Counted from the first letter of the stretch, positions 1 through 8,531 are shown. The stretch: 64,000 nucleotides of DNA from Streptomyces sp. NBC_01304 (GCF_035975855.1 NZ_CP109055.1:10292001-10356000); one strand, 5' to 3'. Notes: generated from the letters alone by a model not told the origin. Translations and numbers: made by a program.

Positions 1-238
1 CGGAGGCGGTGACCAGGACGACGTTGTCGTGCAGCTTGGTGTTGCGCAGGCGAACGTCGGAAAGATTCACCCAGGGCGCCGCGCCCGGCGCGCTCCACCG
101 CCAGGTCACCGCCTCCGCCTTGCTCCAGTCCTTGGCCTGGTCGAAGACGATGACGTCGTTGGCCACCTGCTCGACCGCGCCCACACCGAATGTGTCGTTC
201 AACTCGCCCACCCCCGTGGTCAGTTGCCATCCCTGCAT
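1..238 (-). CDS. DUF6528-like protein, 5' part only
   Basis: Reading leftwards, an open frame starts at ATG 238 (MQGWQLTTGVGEL) and runs off the window at base 1, giving 79 residues. The pattern of an early VGAVEQVANDVIVFD strand, then WSKAEAVTWRWSAPG, then NLSDVRLRN resembles the first blade of beta-propeller-like DUF6528 proteins of actinobacteria; this is recalled resemblance, not a search. No ribosome-binding site precedes ATG 238. The frame is open upstream only to a stop at 311-313, without another ATG, GTG or TTG, so no signal peptide is visible although such proteins are usually exported. Either translation starts at 238, or the 5' end is damaged. The 202 bp between this start and the next gene contain short GTACGC(C/G) repeats and no other coding signal. 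Confidence 0.5.
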   Translation of the reverse strand, partial: MQGWQLTTGVGELNDTFGVGAVEQVANDVIVFDQAKDWSKAEAVTWRWSAPGAAPWVNLSDVRLRNTKLHDNVVLVTAS

Positions 239-440
239 CCAGGGTGACGCGTGGTCGCGGTCGGGGGGTTCCCGGCGTACGCGGCGTACGCGGCGGCCGG
301 GGCTCGACGGTCAGGGCGCCGCGAGCGCTTGACCGCCGGGGCTCGACGGGGGCTCGACCGGTGCTCGAGCGACAGTGCTCCACCGCGACGGCGTGCCTGA
401 TCCGGGACGGGCGCAGTCATCGCCGGGGCGGCGCCAACTC

Positions 441-962
441 CTAGGAAGGGTCGGGCCCCTGGTCCCGTACCTTCTTCACGTTCGCCAGCGAGGCCCGCAG
501 GTCGGCCAGCCACTCGTCGGTGTTGCGGCCCACGAGCCGGACGCACCAGGCCAGCGCCTCGCTGCGGCTGCGTGCGACGCCCGCCGCGATCAGGGTGTCG
601 AGGACCTGGCGCTCCGGCTGCCGCAGCCGCGTCATCGCCGGTGCGGCGACATGGGTGTACAGCGCGCGCCGGTCCCCGCACTGCACGCCCCACGACACCT
701 TGCGGTCGTACTTGCGCTCCGTCTCGCGGGCGACCCGGATGCGCGCGTCGCGGGTGCGCTCGCGGAACTCCGCGATGCGCCCGTCCAGTGCCGCGTCCCG
801 CTCGGCCTCGCCGGCCGCGGCGTCCAGTTCGGGCTCCGGTATGCGACCTATGACCGTGATCTCCTCACGGTCGACGGTCACGTCCAGGAGCTCGAGGAAC
901 AGATCTTCCGGCAGTCGCCCGGCGAACCAGCCTCGGACCGCCTCTCCCTCTTCCGTAGTCAT
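441..962 (-). CDS. Hypothetical protein with RHH-like C-terminal segment
   Basis: A 173-residue charged, cytoplasmic-looking protein; I do not recognise a named family. The start is ATG 962 (MTTEEGEAVRGWF); the preceding sequence has only a weak purine stretch. The first ~60 residues look like a small beta/alpha fold (FLELLDVTVDREEITVIGRI), followed by a long charged helix (EAERDAALDGRIAEFRERT) and a C-terminal segment around residues 120-150 (VLDTLIAAGVARSRSEALAW) that matches the helix-turn-helix part of ribbon-helix-helix proteins. It could therefore bind DNA, but the beta strand of a true RHH fold is not obvious just before it. It shares orientation with the truncated gene at the window edge and is divergent from the AurF-like operon. 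Confidence 0.7.
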   Translation of the reverse strand: MTTEEGEAVRGWFAGRLPEDLFLELLDVTVDREEITVIGRIPEPELDAAAGEAERDAALDGRIAEFRERTRDARIRVARETERKYDRKVSWGVQCGDRRALYTHVAAPAMTRLRQPERQVLDTLIAAGVARSRSEALAWCVRLVGRNTDEWLADLRASLANVKKVRDQGPDPS

Positions 963-1074
963 GTAATGAAAATTACACCCGTTCGGAAGCTCCGGACAGA
1001 CCCAATGCGCCCCTTTGGAGGGGGAGTTGAGGGGGGCGGGTGCTCGCGCGATGCGGCGGTGACTCCGGGCGTGC

Positions 1075-1107
1075 GGAGTGGAAGTGGAGTGGAAGTGGAG
1101 TGGAAGC
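1075..1107. repeat. 3 x 11-bp tandem repeat
   Basis: Three head-to-tail copies of GGAGTGGAAGT (the last ends in C) lie in the intergenic region between the divergent genes at 962 and 1224. They are seen directly. No function can be assigned; slippage is a sufficient explanation. Confidence 0.8.
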
Positions 1108-1149
1108 GGACCGGAATACAGATTTCCTACCGAGGGGTAGGCCTGCCGA

Positions 1150-1184
1150 GGGGGCTTGTTATACGGTCCGTCTAACAAGCCCCC
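1150..1184. promoter_or_regulatory. 35-bp near-perfect palindrome, probable repressor operator
   Basis: Arms GGGGGCTTGTTA (1150-1161) and TAACAAGCCCCC (1173-1184) are perfect complements, and the 11-base centre TACGGTCCGTC is itself palindromic except for its outermost pair. The element therefore has a single mismatched pair around T1167. The inner ATACGG-T-CCGTCT block is the kind of site bound by TetR-family dimers. It ends 39 bp before the AurF-like start. As DNA it is a good operator; as RNA it would also fold as a strong hairpin, but there is no U-tract and no gene ends here, so I favour an operator. No TetR gene is adjacent; the only TetR of ordinary type in the window is at 14538-15224. 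Confidence 0.65.
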
Positions 1185-1223
1185 ATGGACCGGACCATCT
1201 CTCTCGCCTGGAGGAGCCGCAGC

Positions 1224-2177
1224 ATGGCAAGCAGCACGGTCCCGCCGAAGACGCCCGCACGACCACGCCCAAAGAACGCAGAGAACGCAGAGAACCCGGG
1301 GAACCCCGAGCGCGACGTCACCCGGCGGCTGCTCGACTCGGCCGCGACACTCTCGTACGACCCGGCCACCGAGGTGGACTGGGAGACGCCCCTGGACAAG
1401 GACTTCCACGGCGCGAGCCCGGAGTGGAGCACGCTCTACGGCACCGCGTACTGGGGCGAGTTGAGCGACGCGCAGCGCAAGGAGCTGACCCGGCACGAGG
1501 CCGCGTCCGTGGCCAGCACCGGCATCTGGTTCGAGATGATCCTGCAGCAGATGGTGCTGCGTGACATCTACGCCAAGGACCCCACGGACGCCGACTTCCA
1601 GTGGGCGCTCACCGAGATAGCCGACGAGTGCCGGCACTCGATCATGTTCGCGCGCGGCGCGCAGAAGCTCGGCGCCCCCGCGTACCGGCCGCACCGAGTC
1701 GCGGTCGAACTGGGCAGGGCCTTCAAGACACTTGCCGTCGGCGAGGCGGCGTACGCGGCGATCCTGGTGGCCGAGGAAGTCCTCGACGTCATGCAGCGCG
1801 ACTGGATGCGCGACGAGCGGGTCGTGCCCTTCGTGCGCACCATCAACAACATCCATGTCGTCGAGGAATCCCGGCACATGAAGTTCGCCCGCGACGAGAC
1901 CCGCAAGCGCCTCGCGCACGCGGGCTGGGCGCGCCGCCAGTTCAGCGCCCTGGTCATCGCGATCGCGTCGTACGTCATCGTCACCAGCATGGTCAACAAG
2001 GGCGTGTACGCGAACGCCGGGCTCGACGGCAAACGCGCCCGGGCCGAGGCGGAGACCAACGAGCACCACAAGTCGATGATGCGCTCCAGCTGCAGCGGCC
2101 TCATGGAATTCCTGGCCTCGGCCCGCCTGCTCACCAAGCCGGCGCTCGTGTTCTACCGGCGCGCCCACCTGATCTGA
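1224..2177 (+). CDS. AurF-family diiron oxygenase
   Basis: A 317-residue, mostly helical protein of the AurF/p-aminobenzoate N-oxygenase-like diiron family, which activate O2 for oxidation of amines or other small substrates. Iron ligand motifs are visible: E104 in helix FEMIL, E135-C-R-H138, E184/E185, and E215-S-R-H218, matching the EExxH-type spacing of ferritin-like oxygenases. ATG 1224 is chosen over an upstream in-frame ATG (1185) because GGAGGAG stands 7 bases before it. The N-terminal ~35 residues (repeated NAEN, Pro/Arg-rich) are probably disordered. The next gene encodes an iron-sulphur/FAD reductase, the obvious electron donor. The gene begins just after a 35-bp palindrome, so repression from there is likely. 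The substrate is unknown. Confidence 0.88.
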   Translation: MASSTVPPKTPARPRPKNAENAENPGNPERDVTRRLLDSAATLSYDPATEVDWETPLDKDFHGASPEWSTLYGTAYWGELSDAQRKELTRHEAASVASTGIWFEMILQQMVLRDIYAKDPTDADFQWALTEIADECRHSIMFARGAQKLGAPAYRPHRVAVELGRAFKTLAVGEAAYAAILVAEEVLDVMQRDWMRDERVVPFVRTINNIHVVEESRHMKFARDETRKRLAHAGWARRQFSALVIAIASYVIVTSMVNKGVYANAGLDGKRARAEAETNEHHKSMMRSSCSGLMEFLASARLLTKPALVFYRRAHLI

Positions 2178-2235
2178 CCTGCCACCAGATCTGACCTGCC
2201 CATCTGATCCGAGCGTGCCCACCTGATCTGAGCGG
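2165..2235. repeat. 4 x ~18-bp tandem copies of the stop-codon region
   Basis: The last codons and stop of the diiron oxygenase (CCACCTGATCTGACCTG) are followed by three further versions: CCACCAGATCTGACCTG, then a diverged CATCTGATCCGAGCGTG, then CCACCTGATCTGAGCGG. The real stop is TGA 2175-2177. The copies fill the gap up to the FprB start at 2250, so there is no room for a separate promoter and the two genes are presumably cotranscribed. Confidence 0.85.
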
Positions 2236-2249
2236 ACCGGACGACAGTC

Positions 2250-3935
2250 ATGCCCTACGCCATCACCCAGAACTGCTGCAGCGACGCCACCTGCATCGCG
2301 GTGTGCCCGGTCAACTGCATCCATCCGACCCCCGAGGAACGGGACTTCGGCAGCACCGAGATGCTGTACGTCGACCCGAAGGCCTGCATCGACTGCGGGG
2401 CCTGCGCGGACGCCTGCCCGGTCGACGCGATCTTCCCGGCCGACAGTCTGCTCGGCGGACAACGGGAGTACGTCGCCATCAACGCGGCGTACTACGAGGA
2501 GCAAACGGCGGCCGGGCCCCCACTCGCCGCCGACAGCCCGAACTTCCACGCCTGGCAGGAGCCGACCTTCGCGCGCGTGCTGCCCGCCGACTTCGCCCCG
2601 ATCCGCGTCGCGGTCGTCGGCACCGGCCCGGCCGGCATGTACGCGGCCGAGGACCTGCTCCTTCACACCTCGGCCGAGGTGACCCTGGTCGACCGGCTGC
2701 CGGTGGCGGGCGGCCTCGTCCGGTACGGCGTCGCGCCGGACCACCCGGCGACCAAGAAGGTCGGCGACCTCTTCGAGCGCTTCCACGCACATCCGCGGGT
2801 GACGATGCACCTGGGCCTCGAAGTCGGCCGGGACATCACCGCGGACGAGCTCGCCGCGCACCACGACGCGGTGATCTACGCGGTGGGCGCCTCCACCGAC
2901 CGCCGCATCGGGATCCCGGGCGAGGACGCGGCGGGCTCCATCGCCGCGACCACGTTCGTGGCCTGGTACAACTCCCACCCGGAGGTCGCGCCCGACGCGG
3001 TCGACCTCTCGGCAGAACGCGTGGTCGTGGTCGGCAACGGCAATGTCGCCCTCGACGTCGCCCGCATCCTGGTCGCGGACACCGACGCCCTGGCCGCCAC
3101 CGACATCGCCGACCACGCCCTCGCCGCACTGCGGGCGAGCAAGGTGCGCGAGGTGGTGCTGCTCGGCCGGCGCGGGCCCGAGGACGCCGCGTACACCCGG
3201 AGCGAACTGCTGGCACTCAAGCACCTGCCCGGCGTCGAGCTGGTGGTCGACGACCACGATCCGCGGACCGGCGCGACGATCGACGAGGCAAGGGCGAAGG
3301 ACAAGGCGGCGGTGCTGCAGGGTGTCGCACGCACCGAGGTGGACTTCTCGCGCGCGCCTGCCACCGGGCGGCGGATCGTCTTCCGCTTCCATTCCGAATC
3401 CGTGGCGGTGACCGGCGAGGACAAGGTGCGCGCCGTACGCGTCACGGGAAGCCCGGGGGAGGGGGAGACGGAGATCCCGGCCGGGCTGCTGCTGCGGGCC
3501 GTCGGATACCGCGGGCTGCCGGTCGCCGGGCTGCCCTTCGACGAGGCCACCGCGACCGTGCCCAACGAGGGCGGTCGGGTCACCGGCCGGCCGGGCACGT
3601 ACGTCGTCGGCTGGATCAAGCGCGGCCCCTCGGGCGGCATCGGCGCCAACCGCACCTGCGCCGCCGAGACCGTCACCGCGCTGCTCGCCGACGCCGTCGC
3701 GGGCGACCTGCCCGCGCCCGCCGAGGGCAAGAAGGGATTCCAGCGCCTCGCCCGGCGTCGCAACCGCAAGGTCGTCGACGCCCGAGGCCTGGCCGCGATC
3801 AACAAGGCCGAGCTGAACCGGGGCCGCCGCGCCGGACGCCCGAGGATCAAGCTGGCCACGGTCGGCGAGCTGGTGGCGACCGCGAGGGGCAATCGCTGGG
3901 GAGTGGTCCCCGGCAACCGGACCGAGAGGGGATGA
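2250..3935 (+). CDS. fprB: Ferredoxin-fused NADP+ reductase, FprB type
   Basis: A 561-residue fusion of a ferredoxin domain and an adrenodoxin-reductase-like flavoprotein, close in layout to mycobacterial FprB. Residues 1-75 carry C9...C15xxxC19P and C46xxC49xxC52xxxC56P, as in 7Fe ferredoxins. From about residue 125 follows the FAD Rossmann motif VVGTGPAGMYAAE, and near residue 258 the NADPH-binding VVVGNGNVALDVARI. The C-terminal region holds RGPSGGIGANRTCAAET, typical of this reductase class. It moves electrons from NADPH through FAD to Fe-S centres and, by position, most likely feeds the diiron oxygenase upstream. The start is the ATG at 2250; its stop overlaps the next gene's possible ATG at 3932 (ATGA). 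Confidence 0.92.
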   Translation: MPYAITQNCCSDATCIAVCPVNCIHPTPEERDFGSTEMLYVDPKACIDCGACADACPVDAIFPADSLLGGQREYVAINAAYYEEQTAAGPPLAADSPNFHAWQEPTFARVLPADFAPIRVAVVGTGPAGMYAAEDLLLHTSAEVTLVDRLPVAGGLVRYGVAPDHPATKKVGDLFERFHAHPRVTMHLGLEVGRDITADELAAHHDAVIYAVGASTDRRIGIPGEDAAGSIAATTFVAWYNSHPEVAPDAVDLSAERVVVVGNGNVALDVARILVADTDALAATDIADHALAALRASKVREVVLLGRRGPEDAAYTRSELLALKHLPGVELVVDDHDPRTGATIDEARAKDKAAVLQGVARTEVDFSRAPATGRRIVFRFHSESVAVTGEDKVRAVRVTGSPGEGETEIPAGLLLRAVGYRGLPVAGLPFDEATATVPNEGGRVTGRPGTYVVGWIKRGPSGGIGANRTCAAETVTALLADAVAGDLPAPAEGKKGFQRLARRRNRKVVDARGLAAINKAELNRGRRAGRPRIKLATVGELVATARGNRWGVVPGNRTERG

Positions 3936-3937
3936 GG

Positions 3938-4768
3938 ATGGCGGATCACGATCTGACGGGCTTCGAGCGGAGCACCTTCGCCCACGGCGGGACCACCCGC
4001 AGAATCCTGAGCAAAGGCAAAGGGCCCGCCGTCATCGTGATGGCGGAGATCCCGGGCATCACGCCCAAGGTCCTCGAGTTCGCCGAGCGGGTGGCCGCGA
4101 TCGGCTGCACGGCGGTGCTGCCCGTGCTGTTCGGCGAACCCGGCTACGACCCCGACCCCAAGACCCACGGCTGGGTCAGGAGCGCGCGCTACGGGGCGTC
4201 CACCGCCTTGAAGGTGTGCGTGAGCCGCGAGTTCACCCTGCTCGCCAGGGGCCGCACCTCACCCGTCGTCGGCTGGCTGCGCGCGCTCGCGGCCGCCGAG
4301 CACAAGCGCTGCGGCGGCCCCGGCGTCGGCGCCGTGGGCATGTGCCTGACCGGCGGCTTCGCCCTGGCCATGGCCACCGACGACCGGCTGCTCGCGCCGG
4401 TCCTCTCCCAGCCGTCACTGCCGCTGGCCGTCACCGGCTCCCGCGCCTGCGGCATCGACATCTCCGCCGACGACCTCGCGGTGGTCAAGGACCGCTGCGC
4501 ACGCGATGGCCTGCGCGTGCTCGGGATGCGCTTCCGCGGCGACCGCCTCGTCCCCGGCGACCGCTTCGCCTTCCTGCGCAAGGAGCTCGGCGAGGCGTTC
4601 ACCGCCGTCGAACTGGACGACGCCGACGCCAACCCCGACGGCCTGATCCGACCACACTCCGTGCTCACCGAGCACCTCATCGACGAGCCCGGCCAACCGA
4701 CCCGGGCAGCCCTCGACCAGGTGCTCGACCTGTTCAGGACCCGGCTCCTGGAGGCATCCCGGGCCTGA
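3938..4768 (+). CDS. Dienelactone hydrolase-family protein
   Basis: A 276-residue alpha/beta-hydrolase of the dienelactone hydrolase family. The nucleophile elbow is GMCLTGG (G-x-C-x-G-G), so the nucleophile is cysteine as in classical DLH; conserved downstream segments HSVLTEHL and EPGQPTRAALDQVL are shared with the paralogue at 20410-21234. Two starts are possible: ATG 3932, which overlaps the upstream stop, and ATG 3938, which has GAGAGGGG at better spacing; I chose 3938. It is the third gene of the oxygenase/reductase operon and may hydrolyse a lactone or ester made by the oxygenase. That role is inferred from position only. Confidence 0.85.
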   Translation: MADHDLTGFERSTFAHGGTTRRILSKGKGPAVIVMAEIPGITPKVLEFAERVAAIGCTAVLPVLFGEPGYDPDPKTHGWVRSARYGASTALKVCVSREFTLLARGRTSPVVGWLRALAAAEHKRCGGPGVGAVGMCLTGGFALAMATDDRLLAPVLSQPSLPLAVTGSRACGIDISADDLAVVKDRCARDGLRVLGMRFRGDRLVPGDRFAFLRKELGEAFTAVELDDADANPDGLIRPHSVLTEHLIDEPGQPTRAALDQVLDLFRTRLLEASRA

Positions 4769-4781
4769 GCAGAGGCACCGC

Positions 4782-4812
4782 TTGCATGATCAAAACAACG
4801 GAGGGTTAGCAT
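4782..4812 (+). promoter_or_regulatory. Promoter candidate for GAPDH
   Basis: TTGCAT (4782-4787) and TAGCAT (4807-4812) are separated by 19 bp, a little long for a vegetative promoter but otherwise good. Transcription would start near 4819, leaving a leader of about 25 nt before GTG 4845. The ATG-TGA at 4811-4816 is then promoter DNA, not a mini-ORF. Confidence 0.4.
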
Positions 4813-4844
4813 GTGAGCGCCGCCTAGCTCGAAAGATAAATCCT

Positions 4845-6290
4845 GTGACTGTCAACGACGACTCGTTCACCAACTGGAAGCACCGCGAAGAGATCGCGGA
4901 ATCCATGATCCCCGTCATCGGGAAGCTGCACCGTGAGCGGGACGTCACGGTCCTGCTGCACAGCCGCTCCTTGGTGAACAAGTCGGTGGTCAGCATTCTC
5001 AAGACCCACCGATTCGCCCGTCAGATAGCCGGTGAGGAACTCTCCGTCACCGACACCCTGCCGTTCCTTGAGGCCCTCACGACGCTCGATCTCGGCCCCT
5101 CGCAGATCGACATCGGCATGCTCGCCGCGACGTACAAGAGCGACGACCGCGGCCTGACGGTGGAGGCGTTCACCGCCGAGGCCGTCGCCGGTGCCACGGG
5201 TGCGAACAAGATCGAGTGCCGTGAGGGGCGCGACGTCGTCCTCTACGGCTTCGGCCGCATCGGCCGCCTCGTCGCCCGCCTGCTCATCGAGAAGGCCGGC
5301 TCCGGCAACGGGCTGCGGCTGCGCGCCGTGGTCGTCCGCAAGGGCGGCGAGCAGGACATCGTGAAGCGCGCCTCGCTGCTGCGCCGCGACTCGATCCACG
5401 GGCAGTTCCAGGGCACGATCACGGTCGACGAGGCGAACAGCACGATCGTCGCCAACGGCAACGAGATCAAGGTGATCTACGCCAACGACCCGTCGGAGAT
5501 CGACTACACGGCGTACGGCATCAAGGACGCCATCCTCATCGACAACACCGGCAAGTGGCGCGACCGCGAGGGCCTGTCCCAGCACCTGCGCCCCGGTGTC
5601 GACAAGGTCGTCCTGACCGCCCCGGGCAAGGGCGACGTCCCGAACATCGTGCACGGCGTCAACCACGACATGATCAAGCCGGACGAGCAGATCCTGTCCT
5701 GCGCCTCCTGCACCACCAACGCGATCGTCCCGCCGCTGAAGGCGATGGCGGACGAGTACGGCGTGGTGAGCGGCCACGTGGAGACTGTCCACTCGTTCAC
5801 CAACGACCAGAACCTGCTGGACAATTACCACAAGGCCGACCGCCGCGGCCGCTCCGCGCCGCTCAACATGGTCATCACCGAGACCGGCGCCGCCTCCGCC
5901 GTGGCCAAGGCGCTGCCCGACCTCGAGGCGACGATCACCGGCAGCTCGATCCGCGTCCCCGTGCCAGACGTCTCGATCGCGATCCTCAACCTGCGACTCG
6001 GCCGCGAGGCCGACCGCGACGAGGTCCTCGAATACCTCCGCGAGGTGTCGCTGACCTCGCCGCTCAAGCGCCAGATCGACTTCACCACCGCCCCGGACGC
6101 GGTCTCCAGCGACTTCATCGGCTCGCGCCACGCCTCGATCATCGACGCGGGCCCGACCCGGGTCGACGGCGACAACGCGATCCTCTACCTCTGGTACGAC
6201 AACGAGTTCGGCTACTCCTGCCAGGTCATCCGGGTCGTGCAGCACGTCTCCGGGGTGGAGTACCCGACGTACCCGGTCCCGGTCGTCTGA
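4845..6290 (+). CDS. gap: Glyceraldehyde-3-phosphate dehydrogenase, long form
   Basis: A 481-residue NAD(P)-dependent GAPDH, about 140 residues longer at the N-terminus than the classical ~335-residue enzyme. The extension (residues 1-125, starting MTVNDDSFTNWKHREE) is helical and conserved in the long-form Streptomyces enzymes I recall. The Rossmann motif YGFGRIGRLVARLL begins near residue 132, and the catalytic cysteine lies in SCASCTTN, where the first Cys replaces the usual Asn. WYDNEFGYSCQV near the C-terminus is the standard GAPDH end motif. The GTG start at 4845 is preferred because it gives the family N-terminus; GAAAG lies 9 bases upstream. It stands alone, with a strong terminator after it. 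Confidence 0.95.
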   Translation: MTVNDDSFTNWKHREEIAESMIPVIGKLHRERDVTVLLHSRSLVNKSVVSILKTHRFARQIAGEELSVTDTLPFLEALTTLDLGPSQIDIGMLAATYKSDDRGLTVEAFTAEAVAGATGANKIECREGRDVVLYGFGRIGRLVARLLIEKAGSGNGLRLRAVVVRKGGEQDIVKRASLLRRDSIHGQFQGTITVDEANSTIVANGNEIKVIYANDPSEIDYTAYGIKDAILIDNTGKWRDREGLSQHLRPGVDKVVLTAPGKGDVPNIVHGVNHDMIKPDEQILSCASCTTNAIVPPLKAMADEYGVVSGHVETVHSFTNDQNLLDNYHKADRRGRSAPLNMVITETGAASAVAKALPDLEATITGSSIRVPVPDVSIAILNLRLGREADRDEVLEYLREVSLTSPLKRQIDFTTAPDAVSSDFIGSRHASIIDAGPTRVDGDNAILYLWYDNEFGYSCQVIRVVQHVSGVEYPTYPVPVV

Positions 6291-6323
6291 TCCGGGCGAA
6301 CAGGCCGACTCCCACGGTCACTT

Positions 6324-6364
6324 GGGCCCCCGTCCCGCGACGCCATGTCGCGGGACGGGGGCCC
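6324..6364 (+). terminator. Rho-independent-type hairpin after gap
   Basis: An 18-bp perfect stem (6324-6341 with 6347-6364) closes a 5-base GCCAT loop, 34 bp after the GAPDH stop. There is no U-run, as is usual in Streptomyces terminators. Confidence 0.85.
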
Positions 6365-6484
6365 GTTCCGTTCCCGGCAGCCTGACAAGGGGGCGAACGG
6401 GGCGTCCACGGGCCCGAGTTGGGAGAGCCCGACCGATTTCACGGACCTGCAATCCTCTCTCCATCGTCAGCCCGGGACCCTCCC

Positions 6485-6490
6485 TATAGC
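6485..6490 (+). promoter_or_regulatory. -10 box of a probable leaderless promoter
   Basis: TATAGC ends 9 bp before ATG 6500, which would put the transcription start at or next to the A of the start codon. No ribosome-binding site is present, so a leaderless mRNA for the amine oxidase is likely. A clear -35 box is not visible. Confidence 0.45.
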
Positions 6491-6499
6491 GTCCGACGC

Positions 6500-8008
6500 A
6501 TGACAACGATCACTGGTACGCCCAGCCCGTTCGACGAGCACTTCCGTTTCCCCGCGGACCTCGCCGAGGCACGGCCGGGCGCCTCCGGGCGCGTCGCTGT
6601 CGTCGGCGGTGGCATCTCCGGGCTCGCCTGCGCCCATGAACTGGCCCGAAGAGGGCTCGATGTGACGGTGTACGAGAGAGCGGCCCGACCAGGCGGCCGC
6701 ATCCGCACACATCGCTTCTGGGACGGCACCCACGGCGAGCTCGGCGCGATGCGGCTGCCCGCGAACCATCACACCACCCTCCACTACGTACGCCGCTTCG
6801 GCCTCGCCACCCGCCCCTTCGTCAACGCCAACCCGGACGCGTACCTCCATCTGCACGGCCGCAGGGTACGGGCCCGCGACGCCGGTACCCTGCCCGGCCT
6901 GTTCGGGCTGACCGGCTCCGAGGACCGCGATCCCCGGCTGCTCCTGGAGGAGTTGCTGCACCACGTGTGGTCCGGGCTGCGGCCCGAACAGCACAAGGCC
7001 GTCCTCGCCGGGGAGGTCGGCGACCCCGAGCTCGAAGCGCTGATGTCCACATCGCTGTGGCAGTACGCGGGCAGCCGTCTCACCCCGGCGGCCTGGGACC
7101 TGGTCGGCCAGGTCAGCGGCCTCGCCCACTACGAACATGCCGCGCTGCTCGAAGTGCTGGTCGACTACTTCGGCCTCTTCCACGTCGCCCAGGTCGAACT
7201 GACCGACGGCATGGACGCGTTGGTCTCCGCCTTCGTCCGCGCCCTGCCGCCGCGCACCCTGAGACTCTCCAGCCGCGTCGAGGCCGTGCACGCCGATCAG
7301 GACGGCGTACGCATCCAGGGCCGCGACATTTCCGGACCGCTGGACGAGCGTTACGACTGGGCCGTGTGCGCGCTGCCCGCGCCCGCCCTGGACCAGATCC
7401 GCTTCGAGCCGGGGCTGCCCGCCGCCCAGCGGCAGGCCGTGCGCGGCATCAACTACGCGAGCAGCAGCAAGACCCTGCTGCACCTGGACCGCAGGGTGTG
7501 GGAGCTGGACGACGCCATCCACGGCGGCGGCAGCTTCACCGACCTGCCGATCCAGCAGTGCTGGTACCCGTCCGACAACGCCCGCCCCACCGACGGAGGT
7601 TGGAGCGCGGCCGACCCCGCACGCTCCCACGAGCCGGCCGTGCTCACCGGCGCGTACCTGTGGGAGGGCAACGCCCGCCGCCTCGCCACCCTGCCCGAGG
7701 CCGACCGCACCCGCCTCGTCCTGGACTCCCTGGAGCAACTGCACCCGGGCATCGCCGACATCGTCCACTGGAACTGGGACGAGCAACCCGGCATCGGCGG
7801 CGGCGCGTTCGCCTACCTCGCACCCGGCCAGCACGCCCGCTATCTGGGTGCCCTCGGCGCACCCCACCCGGTGGACCGGCCACGGGTGTTCTTCGCGGGA
7901 GAGCAGCTGTCGGTGGCGCACGCCTGGATCCAAGGGGCCCTGGAATCGGCGCTCATCGCGGTACGCGCGGTCCTGGAGCAGGCGGGTTCGCACACCGCTG
8001 CCCGCTGA
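6500..8008 (+). CDS. Flavin-dependent amine oxidase family protein
   Basis: A 502-residue FAD enzyme of the flavin monoamine oxidase/L-amino-acid oxidase superfamily. The dinucleotide-binding motif VAVVGGGISGLACAHELA lies at about residues 34-51, followed by YERAARPGGRIRT, the second FAD contact. The C-terminal FAD segment is RVFFAGEQLSVAHAWIQGAL. It should oxidise an amine or amino acid to an imine with H2O2 as by-product; the substrate is not predictable. There is no signal peptide. It lies 67 bp upstream of a GlcG/HbpS-like gene in the same direction, probably cotranscribed, and a peroxiredoxin is nearby at 9658. Confidence 0.88.
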   Translation: MTTITGTPSPFDEHFRFPADLAEARPGASGRVAVVGGGISGLACAHELARRGLDVTVYERAARPGGRIRTHRFWDGTHGELGAMRLPANHHTTLHYVRRFGLATRPFVNANPDAYLHLHGRRVRARDAGTLPGLFGLTGSEDRDPRLLLEELLHHVWSGLRPEQHKAVLAGEVGDPELEALMSTSLWQYAGSRLTPAAWDLVGQVSGLAHYEHAALLEVLVDYFGLFHVAQVELTDGMDALVSAFVRALPPRTLRLSSRVEAVHADQDGVRIQGRDISGPLDERYDWAVCALPAPALDQIRFEPGLPAAQRQAVRGINYASSSKTLLHLDRRVWELDDAIHGGGSFTDLPIQQCWYPSDNARPTDGGWSAADPARSHEPAVLTGAYLWEGNARRLATLPEADRTRLVLDSLEQLHPGIADIVHWNWDEQPGIGGGAFAYLAPGQHARYLGALGAPHPVDRPRVFFAGEQLSVAHAWIQGALESALIAVRAVLEQAGSHTAAR

Positions 8009-8075
8009 GTGGATGCGGACCGCGGATCCACACCGACCACGTCACCCACACCAACCGCGCCGAAAGGAACCCGAG

Positions 8076-8516
8076 ATGAGCATCACCCTGGAGCAGGCCA
8101 ACCGCATCGTGCAGGCCGGTCTCGCCTTCGCACGCGAGGAGAAGCTGGAGTCGCTGACCCTGGCCGTCCTCGACACCGGCGGCACCCTGGTCGCCCTGGC
8201 GCGCGAGGACGGCTCCGGGCTCCTGCGCCCGGACATCGCCGTCGCGAAGGCCTGGGGCGTCCTCGGCCTCGGCATCAACAACCGGGAGATCGGCCGGCGC
8301 GCGGAGGCCGCCCCCGCCTTCTTCGCCTCCGTCACCGCCCTCGCCGGCGGCCGGATCCTCTCGGTTCCGGGCGGAGTCTTCATACGCGACGCCGACGGCC
8401 GCCTGCTCGGTGCGGTCGGCGCCACGGGTGATTCGTCCGACAACGACGAGCGCGCGGCCGTCGCCGGAATCCTGGCGGCGGGCCTCACCGCCGAGACGGG
8501 GGCGGAGGAGTCCTGA
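8076..8516 (+). CDS. GlcG/HbpS family (DUF336) protein
   Basis: A 146-residue protein of the GlcG/HbpS (DUF336) family: SITLEQANRIVQAGLAFARE at the start, LAVLDTGGTLVALAREDGS, then PGGVFIRDADGRLLGAVGAT. Secreted HbpS binds haem and senses redox state in Streptomyces, but this copy lacks a signal peptide, so it is the cytosolic GlcG type of unknown role. Start ATG 8076 has GAAAGGA 8 bases upstream. It follows the amine oxidase in the same direction and ends 15 bp from the convergent GNAT gene. Confidence 0.88.
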   Translation: MSITLEQANRIVQAGLAFAREEKLESLTLAVLDTGGTLVALAREDGSGLLRPDIAVAKAWGVLGLGINNREIGRRAEAAPAFFASVTALAGGRILSVPGGVFIRDADGRLLGAVGATGDSSDNDERAAVAGILAAGLTAETGAEES

Positions 8517-8531
8517 CCGTTCGGGGACCAC

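Noticed and set aside
441..3392. Long leftward open frame opposite the diiron oxygenase and FprB genes
   Set aside because: It covers two well-supported genes in antisense and has no domain; only its last 173 codons (441-962) form a real gene.
4811..4816. ATG-TGA minimal ORF upstream of gap as a start-stop element
   Set aside because: It overlaps the -10 box TAGCAT, so it probably lies upstream of the transcription start.
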